DNA of 64,000 nucleotides from Psychroserpens sp. (GCA_017643165.1 JAEPNY010000001.1:620001-684000), one strand, 5' to 3'; positions 17,305 to 26,558 are shown, numbered from the stretch's first letter. Notes: generated by a model not told the origin, from the letters alone. Numbers and translations are program-made.

Positions 17305-18417
17305 TTAGTGTTTTAGGGCGCTTGGAGATTTGCCTGTAAGCTTTTTGACTGCGCGATTAAACGAAGCTTTAGAATTAAACCCAGCATCGAATGCCAAACT
17401 AAGAAGCGTGAATTGATCGTTTTTCGGATCACTTAAGAGACGCTTAACTTCTTCAATTCGATAGGCGTTGACAAAATCATTAAACTTCGTTTCATGAATG
17501 ATTCCTAAACATTTGGTAACCAAATATGACTTTACACCAAGCTCTTTTGACAGTTTTGATAGCGACAGATCAGGTTCTTTAAACACCTGATCCTTTTCCA
17601 TAAGGACTTTTAATTGGTCAGATATATGTTGAAGTTGTTCGCGCTCTTTCGGGTCTAAAATAGTTTTCAGCTTTATTGGTGTCTCATTCTTTCGATTATA
17701 ACCTTCTAAGCCCAACCAGTAGGTGATGAGTGCCATACCTACGAAGATAAAGTAGTGGTAAGATCGATTAAAGGCATAATCAAAACCAATGAAGTCAATT
17801 AGGACCACCAAAATTACAAGAACAGAATACCACTTCATAACAGTGAGTACGCGTCTTATCCACTTAGTCTTTTCGGGAAGAATATCATAGCTGTCAAAGT
17901 GTTGCAGTTTTAGTAAATTCTCAGCTTTTGAAATGTAAATAATAATCAAAGCTGCACTAATGACATATTGCGTTGGCCATTGCATCCATACAACATAACC
18001 CCAATAGCCCAACCATGTTAAACTTTCTCGAGTGCCATCCCAATAGAAATTCTGTGATTTGATGAAATTACTCCAAGCAAATTCAATAATAACAGGTAAA
18101 AAGTGAACCCAATCTTGTCGCCAATTAAATTTGAAGTTTGGAGACACGTATGCCTTCACGAAAAAGTAGATCAGTGCACCATAGATCCAGTTGTATTCTA
18201 ACAGCAAATGATAAAAGATATCATCAGAATAACCGACACCGAATAATTTTAATATTTCAACCACCAGTCTGTAGGTAAAAAAGAAAAGAATCGATGCTAA
18301 AAATTTATTAGCTATTCGATTTTGAGAATGTGTTCTCCAAAGAATAATGGCGTAAATAAATCCTTGGATGGCTCCAATGGAAAGTAGGATGACAAAGAAT
18401 AGCTCATGAGATTTCAT
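17305..18417 (-). CDS. Membrane-anchored AraC-family transcriptional regulator
   Basis: About 370 residues from the ATG at 18417; an ATG 18 bases further up would add MCIFIR before the membrane region and is less likely. Seven or eight hydrophobic segments (1-225) precede a C-terminal double helix-turn-helix with LSKLSKELGVKSYLVTKCLG and LLSLAFDAGFNSKASFNRAVKK, ending KKLTGKSPSALK. Such multi-pass AraC proteins sense a membrane or external signal and bind DNA from the membrane. Its probable target is the downstream 17175-16126 operon, whose promoter carries TGAGAC repeats. Confidence 0.85.
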   Translation of the reverse strand: MKSHELFFVILLSIGAIQGFIYAIILWRTHSQNRIANKFLASILFFFTYRLVVEILKLFGVGYSDDIFYHLLLEYNWIYGALIYFFVKAYVSPNFKFNWRQDWVHFLPVIIEFAWSNFIKSQNFYWDGTRESLTWLGYWGYVVWMQWPTQYVISAALIIIYISKAENLLKLQHFDSYDILPEKTKWIRRVLTVMKWYSVLVILVVLIDFIGFDYAFNRSYHYFIFVGMALITYWLGLEGYNRKNETPIKLKTILDPKEREQLQHISDQLKVLMEKDQVFKEPDLSLSKLSKELGVKSYLVTKCLGIIHETKFNDFVNAYRIEEVKRLLSDPKNDQFTLLSLAFDAGFNSKASFNRAVKKLTGKSPSALKH

Positions 18418-18441
18418 CCTTATAAAGATACACAAGAAGAC

Positions 18442-19140
18442 TTAGGATGCAATATGCTTTTTGTAATAGGCATATAACTCACTGGCAGAAGCTCCAAACC
18501 ATTTCTTCACATAAATCGCCCAAAAATGGTATTGCAATTTCCAAATGCCATGTTTTCTATATTGCCTAGCGGAAGTTTTTAATTTTTTATTAATGACAAC
18601 AAATTGTTTACGCGCATAGAGTTCATTGATTAAAATATTGTCTTCATAAATAATGTAAGACTCGTCAAAACCGCCGATGTCATCAAATAGCTCTTTAGTT
18701 ATGAATTGGCTTTGATCGCCACCACGACAGGCACGCCAAGAGAACTGCGTAAGCCAACTAGCCAAACGCAACCACCAATGCGAATGATCAAATTGCATAC
18801 GGAAACAACCCGCAAAATTACCTTTTTCTACTTCCTTTATAATCAACTGATCATATTGTGTAGGAGGGAAGGAATCAGCATGAAGGAAGTATAAAATATT
18901 ACCTCTGGCGACTGCAGCTCCAGCATTCATTTGTTTCGCTCTTCCACGTGGTGCATTAATAAGATGAATATTAAGATCTAGGTTTTTTATGATTTCAACG
19001 GTGTCATCAGTACTACCACCATCCACAACTATGATTTCTGAAATATGTTCTAGTGAAGCATGATCGATCAAATGTATGAGTAGCTCATCGATCGTGGCTG
19101 CTTCGTTTAGTACTGGGATGATGATGGAGATGTTATTCAT
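18442..19140 (-). CDS. Arsenosugar-associated GT2 glycosyltransferase (TIGR04283-like)
   Basis: 232 residues, a GT-A fold: IIPVLNEAATIDELL, VDGGSTDDTV, RAKQMNAGAAVARGNILYFLHAD with the metal site HAD near residue 93, and WLRLASWLTQFSWRACRGGDQ near the middle. This RAKQMN-plus-HAD pattern is that of the TIGR04283 glycosyltransferases found beside arsenosugar genes. It is the last gene of the arsenosugar operon and overlaps the DUF547 gene by 8 bases. A role in adding the aglycone or sugar step is plausible but not proven. Confidence 0.8.
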   Translation of the reverse strand: MNNISIIIPVLNEAATIDELLIHLIDHASLEHISEIIVVDGGSTDDTVEIIKNLDLNIHLINAPRGRAKQMNAGAAVARGNILYFLHADSFPPTQYDQLIIKEVEKGNFAGCFRMQFDHSHWWLRLASWLTQFSWRACRGGDQSQFITKELFDDIGGFDESYIIYEDNILINELYARKQFVVINKKLKTSARQYRKHGIWKLQYHFWAIYVKKWFGASASELYAYYKKHIAS

Positions 19141-19930
19141 TTAAGCTCCAGTTATAATCTTGAAAGCTTTTTTTAGCGTTTGATGCAATCTCAATATCCG
19201 AATATTGGTTTAAAAAATCGATGAGGTTTTGATCTTTTGTTTTGAAGTCTTTACCATACCATTTAAAAATTCTAGATAATGAAATGTTGTTTTTAGAAAT
19301 AACATTTTTTGTCGAGTCCGCTAGAAATTCTTTGGTAAGTTTCGTTAAATCCTCTTCCAGCGTCACTTCCTTAAAGGCTTTATTATAAAGTTTTGGACAA
19401 GATACTGCAGCACAAACAAGTGCGAAATGAATTCTTGGTTCGCCCATTTTACGAATAATTCGATGTTCTAAATCATTTAAGGTATACCATTTCTCACCTA
19501 TTCTAATGAATCGCTGATTCCAAGGATCCTTAATATCTTTTATGCTGTTTACGGGATAGTTGTTTAAAATAAGTTTGACTGTGAATGCATTATAGGCATT
19601 CATCCAGTAAACTAATCGTCTTGCGTCTGTCCATGATGCTTCCGGTGGATTATCACCTAACGAAAGTAAGTATTGGTTTAAAGCTGTTTCGTCCTTTTTA
19701 AACCCTATATAATCTACATTTCCAGATTCAGTAACATGTTTTTGTAGTAGATCATCCCAATTATAATGGTCGGAAATAAATCTGCCATTGGTAATAAATA
19801 TTATGGAGTCGTTTTCTTTTGATGTTCTTAATTCGTTTTTATTTTTTACGGTAATAACGGCTTGAAATGCCTGAGAACTTAAATAAGTTAAGCCAAAGAA
19901 AAGTACTAGTATGTATTTAATGTTGGACAT
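19133..19930 (-). CDS. Secreted DUF547 protein in the arsenosugar operon
   Basis: 265 residues. The signal peptide ends near SSQA. The DUF547 core is WMNAYNAFTVKLILNNYP, EPRIHFALVCAAVSCPKL and a final YNWSLNE. It differs clearly from the DUF547 protein at 10666-11376 outside the conserved blocks, so this is not a recent duplication. DUF547 genes are often seen in arsenosugar clusters; their reaction is unknown. It overlaps the downstream glycosyltransferase gene by 8 bases. Confidence 0.8.
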   Translation of the reverse strand: MSNIKYILVLFFGLTYLSSQAFQAVITVKNKNELRTSKENDSIIFITNGRFISDHYNWDDLLQKHVTESGNVDYIGFKKDETALNQYLLSLGDNPPEASWTDARRLVYWMNAYNAFTVKLILNNYPVNSIKDIKDPWNQRFIRIGEKWYTLNDLEHRIIRKMGEPRIHFALVCAAVSCPKLYNKAFKEVTLEEDLTKLTKEFLADSTKNVISKNNISLSRIFKWYGKDFKTKDQNLIDFLNQYSDIEIASNAKKSFQDYNWSLNE

Positions 19931-20023
19931 ATTTTTATTGTAATTTTATATGACAAGTACTTAAAGTTAGTCCCAAATATGCTTTATACCTAACACCAAT
20001 TACGATTGATTAGATGTATTCAA

Positions 20024-21550
20024 TTACAGCTCTAATTTGAGTAATTGTTTTCTCATATTACCTTGACCTAATATATGAATGATGTCATTTGAAATGATAG
20101 CGTTTTCAGCTCTAAATATGATATCGGAATCGGCATTGGGAAAGACAATTGTTGGTTGAATTCCACCGTGTGGATTAACGATAATATTATAAAAGTTGGT
20201 TTTATTCATGCGTACATTTTGCTTTAATAGCAATTTCGATTTCTCAGGATCAATAAAGCCATTCACAAAAATATTGAGTTGATTATTAGCGAAACAAATA
20301 AAACTTGACGAATCTCTTTTGTTCGATTTTGATTTGATTTTCTCTGTTCGTCTAAGTTCTAATATATTGTCCCAGTCTAGATCACCTTGACTATTGACTT
20401 TTCCAATTAGTATATCATCGAACACTTTGTAGGTGTAACTAACTGGATTAACAGTAATATATACGCTTATTCCACCAGTTGTAAATCCAGCTATAGGAAT
20501 ACCGACAGGCGCTGAAACTTCTCTCAAGATATAAAACTGGCCAATGATATACGTATTAAAGTCATCATCTATAAATAAATTATTGATGTCAATACTGCGG
20601 TTGCCAGTAAATAAGCCTTTAAAATAACTAGCTGCAGCTGCATTAAAAAATGGTGTTTGTTTTTGGGCTTCGATTTTAAGCGAACTCAAATTGATATTAT
20701 AATAGGTAAACCCTTCGTAGCCACTTTTCTTGTAATGAGAATATAAGCCAGTAATGATCATGTGATCATTGTTGATTTTAGAATTTATAAGCTCATAACT
20801 ATCTTCAGGAATCTGGATGTCCAGGTTTCTTTTGTCTTGCTGTGTCAGTTCTATCAAGCGGTAATATCTGAGATTGTCATTGTCCTCGTCGTTAAGTTGA
20901 AACAGGGCATATAAGGTTTTATTCAGGTATTTTACATTTAGAAAACTTGTGTTTTTGTGAGACGTAGATTCATCGGCAAAAACTTTAAAGTTTCTTAACT
21001 CATCAATATTCTGATCGAAGACTTGAACATGCGCATAGGTGAGTTTATCTTCAACTACAGGTAAATTAAGAATCAAATATTCAGAGACATTCAGATCAAT
21101 AAAATAGTCATTCTTTAAGGCTTTGAAAAGCGGTTTATTATCCTCTTTATTAACTTGTAATAATGACGTTCTCGTAAGCGATTTATTTGCAATATCGTAG
21201 ATATCTAATCTTAAAGAGATAGAAGTGCCATCACGTTCTTTAATTAGAACATGCGCCTTTCGATTAAGTATGAACACCTTCAGAATGTCGGTGTCATTTT
21301 CAGTTTCTATTTCAGTACGATATTGAAAGTTTAAATCTTTATAAGATTCAACATAATAATTCCGAAGTGTGCCATTGATGAGATGTGGACGAATAGCAAT
21401 GAAGCTTCCATAGTCATCACTTGCCGTCATTTCTTTTTTATCTATAAGAAACTGTCTGTCCTTTATAATCTCACCTTTTTCAATTTGTTGGGTATTTCCG
21501 AAGTTAAGACCAAAAAATAGAAATAGAATAACAAGGACTTTAGTTCGCAT
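20024..21550 (-). CDS. Secreted protein of unknown function inside the arsenosugar operon
   Basis: 508 residues with a signal peptide ending near GNTQQ. The mature part looks all-beta, with repeated short blocks of YxxYxL and NDxxIIT type that would suit a beta-propeller, and it contains no visible enzymatic motif or Cys pair. I do not recognise a family. It lies between the methyltransferase gene and the DUF547 gene on the same strand (26 and 93 bases away), so it may be an accessory of the pathway or an unrelated passenger. Confidence 0.55.
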   Translation of the reverse strand: MRTKVLVILFLFFGLNFGNTQQIEKGEIIKDRQFLIDKKEMTASDDYGSFIAIRPHLINGTLRNYYVESYKDLNFQYRTEIETENDTDILKVFILNRKAHVLIKERDGTSISLRLDIYDIANKSLTRTSLLQVNKEDNKPLFKALKNDYFIDLNVSEYLILNLPVVEDKLTYAHVQVFDQNIDELRNFKVFADESTSHKNTSFLNVKYLNKTLYALFQLNDEDNDNLRYYRLIELTQQDKRNLDIQIPEDSYELINSKINNDHMIITGLYSHYKKSGYEGFTYYNINLSSLKIEAQKQTPFFNAAAASYFKGLFTGNRSIDINNLFIDDDFNTYIIGQFYILREVSAPVGIPIAGFTTGGISVYITVNPVSYTYKVFDDILIGKVNSQGDLDWDNILELRRTEKIKSKSNKRDSSSFICFANNQLNIFVNGFIDPEKSKLLLKQNVRMNKTNFYNIIVNPHGGIQPTIVFPNADSDIIFRAENAIISNDIIHILGQGNMRKQLLKLEL

Positions 21551-21576
21551 ATATCAATATAGTTAATGAAATTTAA

Positions 21577-22545
21577 TTAGCAGCATCCACCACCATCATA
21601 GTGAAAGGTAGATTCGCTGATAAAAATATCATCTCTATTTAAATTAGCCAAAGCTCCGGCGGTTTTATCACATATCGCCAGCGGCTGATTTTTCAGTAAT
21701 ACATGTCCTGCTTTGTCATCAAAATAATCGTTTTCACCATAATAGATGGCAGCTTTACCAGTAAAAACACATGGGCCATCTTCTGGCATTGGGTCTTTGA
21801 TCGCAGCTACTTCAATCGATTCGATGTAAATAAGTTCATCAGTAGGATAGTGTTTTGGATCTAAGATGCGGTATGGCTTTCTCGCACGAATTTCAATTGT
21901 TCCAAATCCAGCATCGGTTAGTGCTTTGACATAATCTGCAATTGGGACACTTCCACTTAGGCATAATGCACGTAATCTATCATCATTACGAAGTGTTTCA
22001 TTCATGGGTTGTTCACAGGTAGGATCACTCATCACGAGTCGGCCATGAGGTTTTAGGACGCGATACATTTCGTCAATAGCCTTTTTTAGATCTTCTGCTT
22101 TGAAAATATTAAACAAGCAATTTTGAGCGGCAACATCAATACTGTTATCTTCAACTGGCAGATTAAGCGCATCACCCTTTCTAAGATCTACGAACTCAGA
22201 TTTAAACCATTCATTTTGAGCTTCAGCTTCCTTAAAGTTTTGACGGGAAGCTTCCAACATTTCATCTACAACATCAATTCCAATAACACCACTTTTTTGA
22301 CGATTGAAATAGGCGAATTGCAATAGTTCCATGCCACCACCAACACCAACGTATAACATTTTTGGGTTATTAGTTAAATCACGTGCGTGAACGGTACTTC
22401 CACAACCATAATTCATTTCTTGCATAATTCGTGGAATCTTTAATCCGGGCAATTCCCAAATTGGATTTGTAGTACAGCATAACCCGACATCTGGTGTTAG
22501 GGCTGCTTCTTTATATAGATCTTTAGTAGCGTTTAAGTAACTCAT
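21577..22545 (-). CDS. arsM: Arsenosugar-type arsenite methyltransferase
   Basis: 322 residues. The N-terminal block PDVGLCCTT and GLKIPRIMQEMNYGCGST is followed by a Rossmann methyltransferase domain with the SAM site LYVGVGGGMELLQFA and DPTCEQPMNE. Extra Cys residues (CC at 23-24, one in YGCG, and a C-terminal GGGCC) suit thiol binding of As(III). This arrangement is that of the ArsM variants paired with ArsS. It would make dimethylated arsenic, the substrate of the radical SAM enzyme. It sits 3 bases from the phosphorylase gene. Confidence 0.85.
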   Translation of the reverse strand: MSYLNATKDLYKEAALTPDVGLCCTTNPIWELPGLKIPRIMQEMNYGCGSTVHARDLTNNPKMLYVGVGGGMELLQFAYFNRQKSGVIGIDVVDEMLEASRQNFKEAEAQNEWFKSEFVDLRKGDALNLPVEDNSIDVAAQNCLFNIFKAEDLKKAIDEMYRVLKPHGRLVMSDPTCEQPMNETLRNDDRLRALCLSGSVPIADYVKALTDAGFGTIEIRARKPYRILDPKHYPTDELIYIESIEVAAIKDPMPEDGPCVFTGKAAIYYGENDYFDDKAGHVLLKNQPLAICDKTAGALANLNRDDIFISESTFHYDGGGCC

Positions 22546-22548
22546 GGT

Positions 22549-23361
22549 TTATAATTCTTTAAGTAATTCTTTAAATAGGGTTATCATGTGTGGTTCTGCT
22601 TTTGCGGCCATAGCGATAATGTCTGCAATATTTACAGGTTCTAGATTATCGGGATCACATTCATCAGTTAATACAGATATAGCTGCTGTTCGAAGCTTTA
22701 GATGATTGGCAACAATAATCTCAGGAACCGTACTCATTCCTACGGCATCAGCACCAATGATTTTTAACATTCGATATTCGGCTTTTGTTTCTAATTGCGG
22801 TCCAACTACGCTTGCATAGACACCTTCATGTAACGTAATGTCGTGGGTTTTGGCAATAGATTTAAACAAAGCTTTTATTTCTGGATCATAAGGTTCGCTC
22901 ATATCCGTGAAGCGTTCACCTAGTTGTTCAACGCCTTTAAAAGCTAATGGAGAACTGCCCTGTAAATTGATATGGTCATCAATAAGCATAAGTTCTCCTT
23001 TTCTGAAATTTAGATTAATGGCGCCCGAAGCATTAGATACCAATAGAGTTTTGATACCAAGTTTTTCCATGATACGAACTGGATAGGTAACATCGCTCAA
23101 AGTGTAGCCTTCATAAAGATGGAAGCGGCCTTGCATAACAACTACAGTTTTACCACTTAATTTACCATAAATCAATTTTCCTTTATGGAATTCAACGGTA
23201 GCCGTTGGGAAGTTTGGTATATGATTATAACTGACTTGTTCGATAATATCAATTTCATCTATAAGCTGCCCTAATCCGGTACCCAAAATAATGCCTACTT
23301 CCGGATTGTCAAATCCCTTAGCTTTTAAATAATCTACAGTTTCATTTATAAATTTAATCAT
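22549..23361 (-). CDS. Purine-nucleoside phosphorylase (trimeric type)
   Basis: 270 residues, full length for the trimeric PNP/MTAP family. Visible are GIILGTGLGQL at the phosphate site, MQGRFHLYEGY, VSNASGAINL, GVYASVVGPQLETKAEYRML and the base-contact stretch GADAVGMSTVPE. It cleaves purine nucleosides with phosphate to free base and ribose 1-phosphate. Inside an arsenosugar operon it is the likely enzyme that removes adenine from the 5'-dimethylarsinoyl nucleoside made by ArsS. That role is inference from context. It overlaps the upstream gene by 4 bases. Confidence 0.9.
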   Translation of the reverse strand: MIKFINETVDYLKAKGFDNPEVGIILGTGLGQLIDEIDIIEQVSYNHIPNFPTATVEFHKGKLIYGKLSGKTVVVMQGRFHLYEGYTLSDVTYPVRIMEKLGIKTLLVSNASGAINLNFRKGELMLIDDHINLQGSSPLAFKGVEQLGERFTDMSEPYDPEIKALFKSIAKTHDITLHEGVYASVVGPQLETKAEYRMLKIIGADAVGMSTVPEIIVANHLKLRTAAISVLTDECDPDNLEPVNIADIIAMAAKAEPHMITLFKELLKEL

Positions 23362-23963
23362 GAATTGTAAAATTGTTTTAGTTCGTCATATGGTTTAATG
23401 TCTTCAAAAGTATCAATATCATTTAACTCTTTAAGGAGCGAAACCTTACTATTTGATAAATCTTTTAGCGAGGCTTTTAAAACTGTATTCGTTCCCCAGT
23501 TTTTATTCTGAAAAAGTTGCTCATTTAAGGATTTTAAACCTAATAAATAGTAACCACCATCTTGCGCAGGGCCAAAAACAAATTCATTATGATCTAGTTC
23601 ATCAATCGCTTGATCGATGATGTCTTTTGTTAGATCAAGTAGGTCACTTCCGATGATAATTACTTTTGAATGTCCGATTTCAAACAAATACTTAAACGCA
23701 TTAAGCATGCGCTTTCCTAGATCGTCTCCAGATTGTAATTGTTTTTTAAAATACTTCTTATCCCAGATATCATTTTCAATAATATCTTCTGAATAAAACA
23801 CATATCTATCGGCTTCTATTTGCTTTGAAATTTCAGCTGTATGTTTTAGTAAATACTTGTATATATCCAAAGCAGCTGAATTGCCAATAGTTTTGGCCAA
23901 ACGCGTTTTGCATTTGCCCAATTCAGGATTCCTAGTAAATACAATTAAAGCATTATCATTCAT
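23358..23963 (-). CDS. Arsenosugar-associated glycosyltransferase (TIGR04282-like)
   Basis: 201 residues: ALIVFTRNPELGKCKTRLAKTIG at the N-terminus, IIGSDLLDLTKDII with the nucleotide-binding Asp near the middle, and VFGPAQDGGYYLLGLK. This is the nucleotidyltransferase-like GT-A fold of TIGR04282/DUF2064 proteins, which occur in arsenosugar clusters beside TIGR04283 enzymes. It probably transfers an activated group to the arsenoribose core. It overlaps the PNP gene by 4 bases and follows the rhodanese gene by 6. Confidence 0.85.
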   Translation of the reverse strand: MNDNALIVFTRNPELGKCKTRLAKTIGNSAALDIYKYLLKHTAEISKQIEADRYVFYSEDIIENDIWDKKYFKKQLQSGDDLGKRMLNAFKYLFEIGHSKVIIIGSDLLDLTKDIIDQAIDELDHNEFVFGPAQDGGYYLLGLKSLNEQLFQNKNWGTNTVLKASLKDLSNSKVSLLKELNDIDTFEDIKPYDELKQFYNS

Positions 23964-23969
23964 AGTCGA

Positions 23970-24470
23970 TCATTCTTTTGCGAAAACTTTGACTCCAGAA
24001 TTCAACCATTTACTCCAAGATCTTGAAAAGGCATGAACACTATCGGTCACTTGATCTTTAAAATTGTATACCGCTTTGTTTTGATTTTTCCATTCAAAAA
24101 TTCCGCCGTAAAGATTTTTTACGTTAGTATATCCTGCTTCAACGAGTTGCGATGCGATGTCTTCAGAACGTATTCCTAAAGAGCAATATACGACGATGTT
24201 ACTGTCCTTATTATTCACATAGACTTTAACCATTTCAATAGCAAAATCATCATAACCTATATGAATTGCATTTTTAAGATGGCTTATTTGATATTCTTCG
24301 AGGCTTCGCGCGTCTAATAAAAATGGGGTTGAATCAGAATCATCTAATTCACTAACCGAAATATAAGGTACCGAATTTGTGTTATACTTTTCAAGTAGCT
24401 CTTGAATGTTTTCTTGTGAAGCACCAATCTGAACCATTAGCGCAAGGGCAAAAAATGTATATAATCTCAT
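23970..24470 (-). CDS. Exported rhodanese-like protein
   Basis: About 166 residues from the ATG at 24470; a TTG at 24479 would add three residues and overlap arsS. A signal peptide (FFALALMVQIGAS) precedes one rhodanese domain with FLLDARSLEEYQISHLKNA and the active Cys96 in VVYCSLGIRSED. Rhodaneses move sulfane sulfur or bind thiol-reactive groups. Within the arsenosugar operon it may handle arsenic-thiol chemistry outside the cytoplasm. That is inference. Confidence 0.8.
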   Translation of the reverse strand: MRLYTFFALALMVQIGASQENIQELLEKYNTNSVPYISVSELDDSDSTPFLLDARSLEEYQISHLKNAIHIGYDDFAIEMVKVYVNNKDSNIVVYCSLGIRSEDIASQLVEAGYTNVKNLYGGIFEWKNQNKAVYNFKDQVTDSVHAFSRSWSKWLNSGVKVFAKE

Positions 24471-24471
24471 A

Positions 24472-25536
24472 TTATGCAACTTCTCCCTGACAACTACTTC
24501 CTGCTCCAGCTGTACATCCGTAACAATGCTGAGAAATCACAATATTTCGACCTTCTAGCAATTCCTTGTTAAATTCTGAAATATGTTTGGCTCTACTATT
24601 AACAGGTAATTCTAGCATTTGATTAAAGTCGCAATCGTATAAATAACCATCCCAGCTCACTGAAAGTGTATTTGTACACATTACATTTGCGACTGCTGCA
24701 GGATTAAAAGCTTCCACAAGTTCATACATATAATCTTCATAATTCTCTGAGGCGATTAAATAATCTAAAAATCTAGAAATCGGAAGATTTGTGATGGCGA
24801 AAAGATTATGAAATTGAATTCCAAAATCATCTAACAATGCCCTTTTAAAATCTTTTTCCATTGACGCTTGGTCTCCAGGTAAAAATGCTCCTGACGGATT
24901 GTAAACAAGATCAAGTCTAAGGCTGCTGTCTGGCATGCCATAACCAATCGCATTGAGTGCTTTTAAAGCCTCAATTGATTTGTCAAAAACACCATCACCA
25001 CGTTGTTTGTCTGTTTTTCCACGTGTCCAATGTGGCATTGAGCTTACAACGTGTACATTGTGCTTTTTAAAAAACTCCGGTAAATCGTAATATTTTTTAT
25101 TTGCTCGAATGATCGTGAGGTTAGAACGTACAATAAAATCTTTGATCCCAACTTTAGCAGCTTCTTCAACGAACCATCTAAAATCAGGATTCATTTCGGG
25201 TGCACCACCAGTAAGATCTAGCGTGTGAGCACCAGACGCCTTTATCACGTCGAGGCATTGCTGCATTGTTTCGCGAGTCATGATTTCCTTACGGTCTGGA
25301 CCTGCATCAACATGGCAATGTTCACATACTTGATTACACATGTATCCAACATTGATTTGAAGGATCTCTAATTGTCTTGCTTTAAGTGGGAACTGATTAG
25401 ATTCTGCTATTTTATCTTTAAACTTTGGTAATTCTCCATTCTGAAATATACCATTTGATAAAATTTCAAGTTGCTTTTGACTATAAGCAAGCTCACTATG
25501 TCTTTTATGTAGGGATTGGGTCTTTAGTTTCGTCAT
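24472..25536 (-). CDS. arsS: ArsS, arsenosugar biosynthesis radical SAM enzyme
   Basis: 354 residues. The radical SAM cluster CNQVCEHC (Cys67, Cys71, Cys74) is followed by LDLTGGAPEMNPDFRW, the SAM-binding GGxPE-type strand. The C-terminal half carries CDFNQMLELP and a Cys-rich end (CYGCTAGAGSSCQG) typical of the DUF3641/TIGR04167 SPASM-like region. ArsS transfers a 5'-deoxyadenosyl group to dimethylarsenic. It lies 6 bases from the CMD-type gene and 1 base from the rhodanese gene. The family call is firm. Confidence 0.93.
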   Translation of the reverse strand: MTKLKTQSLHKRHSELAYSQKQLEILSNGIFQNGELPKFKDKIAESNQFPLKARQLEILQINVGYMCNQVCEHCHVDAGPDRKEIMTRETMQQCLDVIKASGAHTLDLTGGAPEMNPDFRWFVEEAAKVGIKDFIVRSNLTIIRANKKYYDLPEFFKKHNVHVVSSMPHWTRGKTDKQRGDGVFDKSIEALKALNAIGYGMPDSSLRLDLVYNPSGAFLPGDQASMEKDFKRALLDDFGIQFHNLFAITNLPISRFLDYLIASENYEDYMYELVEAFNPAAVANVMCTNTLSVSWDGYLYDCDFNQMLELPVNSRAKHISEFNKELLEGRNIVISQHCYGCTAGAGSSCQGEVA

Positions 25537-25542
25537 GTATTT

Positions 25543-25878
25543 CTATCCGTCAAGTTTATTTACTTTATTCATCATTTGCACACCGTGAACTAATGTAGCA
25601 CCTCCTTTAATAGCTGCTCCAACGTGTATCGCTTCCATCATTTCTTCTTTGGTAATTCCGCGTTGCAATCCATCTTGTGAATAGGCGTCTATACAATATG
25701 GGCATTGTTCGGTATGTGCTACAGCTAATGCGATTAATGATTTTTCTCTAGCGGTTAATGCGCCTTCTTCAAATACTTTTCCATAATACTCAAAAAATTT
25801 ATTTCCTAGTTCTTCACTCCATTCTGTAATGGATCCGAATTTTTTAAGATCTCGTGGATTGTAATATGTGTTTTGCAT
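25543..25878 (-). CDS. Arsenosugar-associated carboxymuconolactone decarboxylase/AhpD-like protein
   Basis: 111 residues, the length of single-domain CMD proteins. The redox site is Cys59 and Cys62 in EQCPYCIDAY, with His55 just before it, as in AhpD peroxidase partners. Proteins of this type are the usual companion of ArsS and are called arsenosugar-associated peroxidase-like. It is the first gene of the operon. A nested inverted repeat (25901-25944) lies in its leader. Confidence 0.88.
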   Translation of the reverse strand: MQNTYYNPRDLKKFGSITEWSEELGNKFFEYYGKVFEEGALTAREKSLIALAVAHTEQCPYCIDAYSQDGLQRGITKEEMMEAIHVGAAIKGGATLVHGVQMMNKVNKLDG

Positions 25879-25900
25879 AATGGTGTTTTAAAATTAGTTG

Positions 25901-25944
25901 GTAATGCAATAGCATCTAAGTCGAAAGAATGACTTCGGCATTAC
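25901..25944. repeat. Nested inverted repeat in the leader of the arsenosugar operon
   Basis: GTAATGC at 25901-25907 pairs with GCATTAC at 25938-25944, and AAGTC at 25918-25922 pairs with GACTT at 25931-25935 inside it. It fills the gap between the deaminase stop and the CMD start codon. It may be a terminator-like or leader hairpin on the minus strand, or a small palindromic repeat; there is no strong T run. Confidence 0.45.
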
Positions 25945-25948
25945 AAAA

Positions 25949-26419
25949 TTAATATTCAGTTTTATCGTCTTTTTCATCCCAAATTTTAAATGGCTCAAGC
26001 GTGAATTCATCACCAAGCTGTTCAAAAGGAATACTGCGTTTATCGTATGCAATTGGAATTTCGTCATAAATGAAGGCATCGTCAAAACCAATCGCGGCAG
26101 CATCTTTCTGATTTGACCCATAATAAACGATATCAGGTCGCGCCCAATAAATAGCACCCAAACACATAGGGCAAGGTTCGCAAGTGGTATAGATTTCACA
26201 GCCTTCTAGCTGAAAAGAATTGAGATGCTCACAGGCGTCTCTTATAGCAGTTACTTCGGCATGGGCAGTTGGATCGTTTGTCGAAGTGACCTTATTATAA
26301 CCTTTTCCTATGATTTTTCCATCTTTTACTACCACACATCCAAATGGTCCACCTGCGTTCGAGTTGATTCCAAACAATGCTAGTTCGACAGCCGCTTTCA
26401 TGAATTTTTCTTTCGCCAT
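25949..26419 (-). CDS. Guanine deaminase-like cytidine/deoxycytidylate deaminase family protein
   Basis: 156 residues. Zinc site: His53 and Glu55 in TAHAEVTAIRDAC, Cys83 and Cys86 in TTCEPCPMCLGAIYWA. The C-terminal block after YYGSNQKDAAAIGFDD matches GuaD of the Bacillus type more than TadA. It would turn guanine to xanthine in purine salvage. It lies upstream of the arsenosugar operon on the same strand, 70 bases away, and may feed or be fed by the PNP step, but it may also be independent. Confidence 0.85.
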   Translation of the reverse strand: MAKEKFMKAAVELALFGINSNAGGPFGCVVVKDGKIIGKGYNKVTSTNDPTAHAEVTAIRDACEHLNSFQLEGCEIYTTCEPCPMCLGAIYWARPDIVYYGSNQKDAAAIGFDDAFIYDEIPIAYDKRSIPFEQLGDEFTLEPFKIWDEKDDKTEY

Positions 26420-26558
26420 TATTTGCCTTAAAAATTTATTTAAAAATACTAATCATTTTGTGTTGAGGACTCAATTTTAATATTTTCTTGATAAAATTGT
26501 TTAGTTTCGAGTACAGCCTTAATAGAAATTAAGATCTAAATCCTAAACTAAAATATCT

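Noticed and set aside
10666-19930. Recent duplication of the two DUF547 genes
   Set aside because: They share only the family core and are far apart, so they are separate family members.
25894-26199. Open frame of 101 codons inside the guanine deaminase-like gene
   Set aside because: It is in another reading frame of the same strand region and has no family features; the deaminase frame has a full zinc site and good codon pattern.
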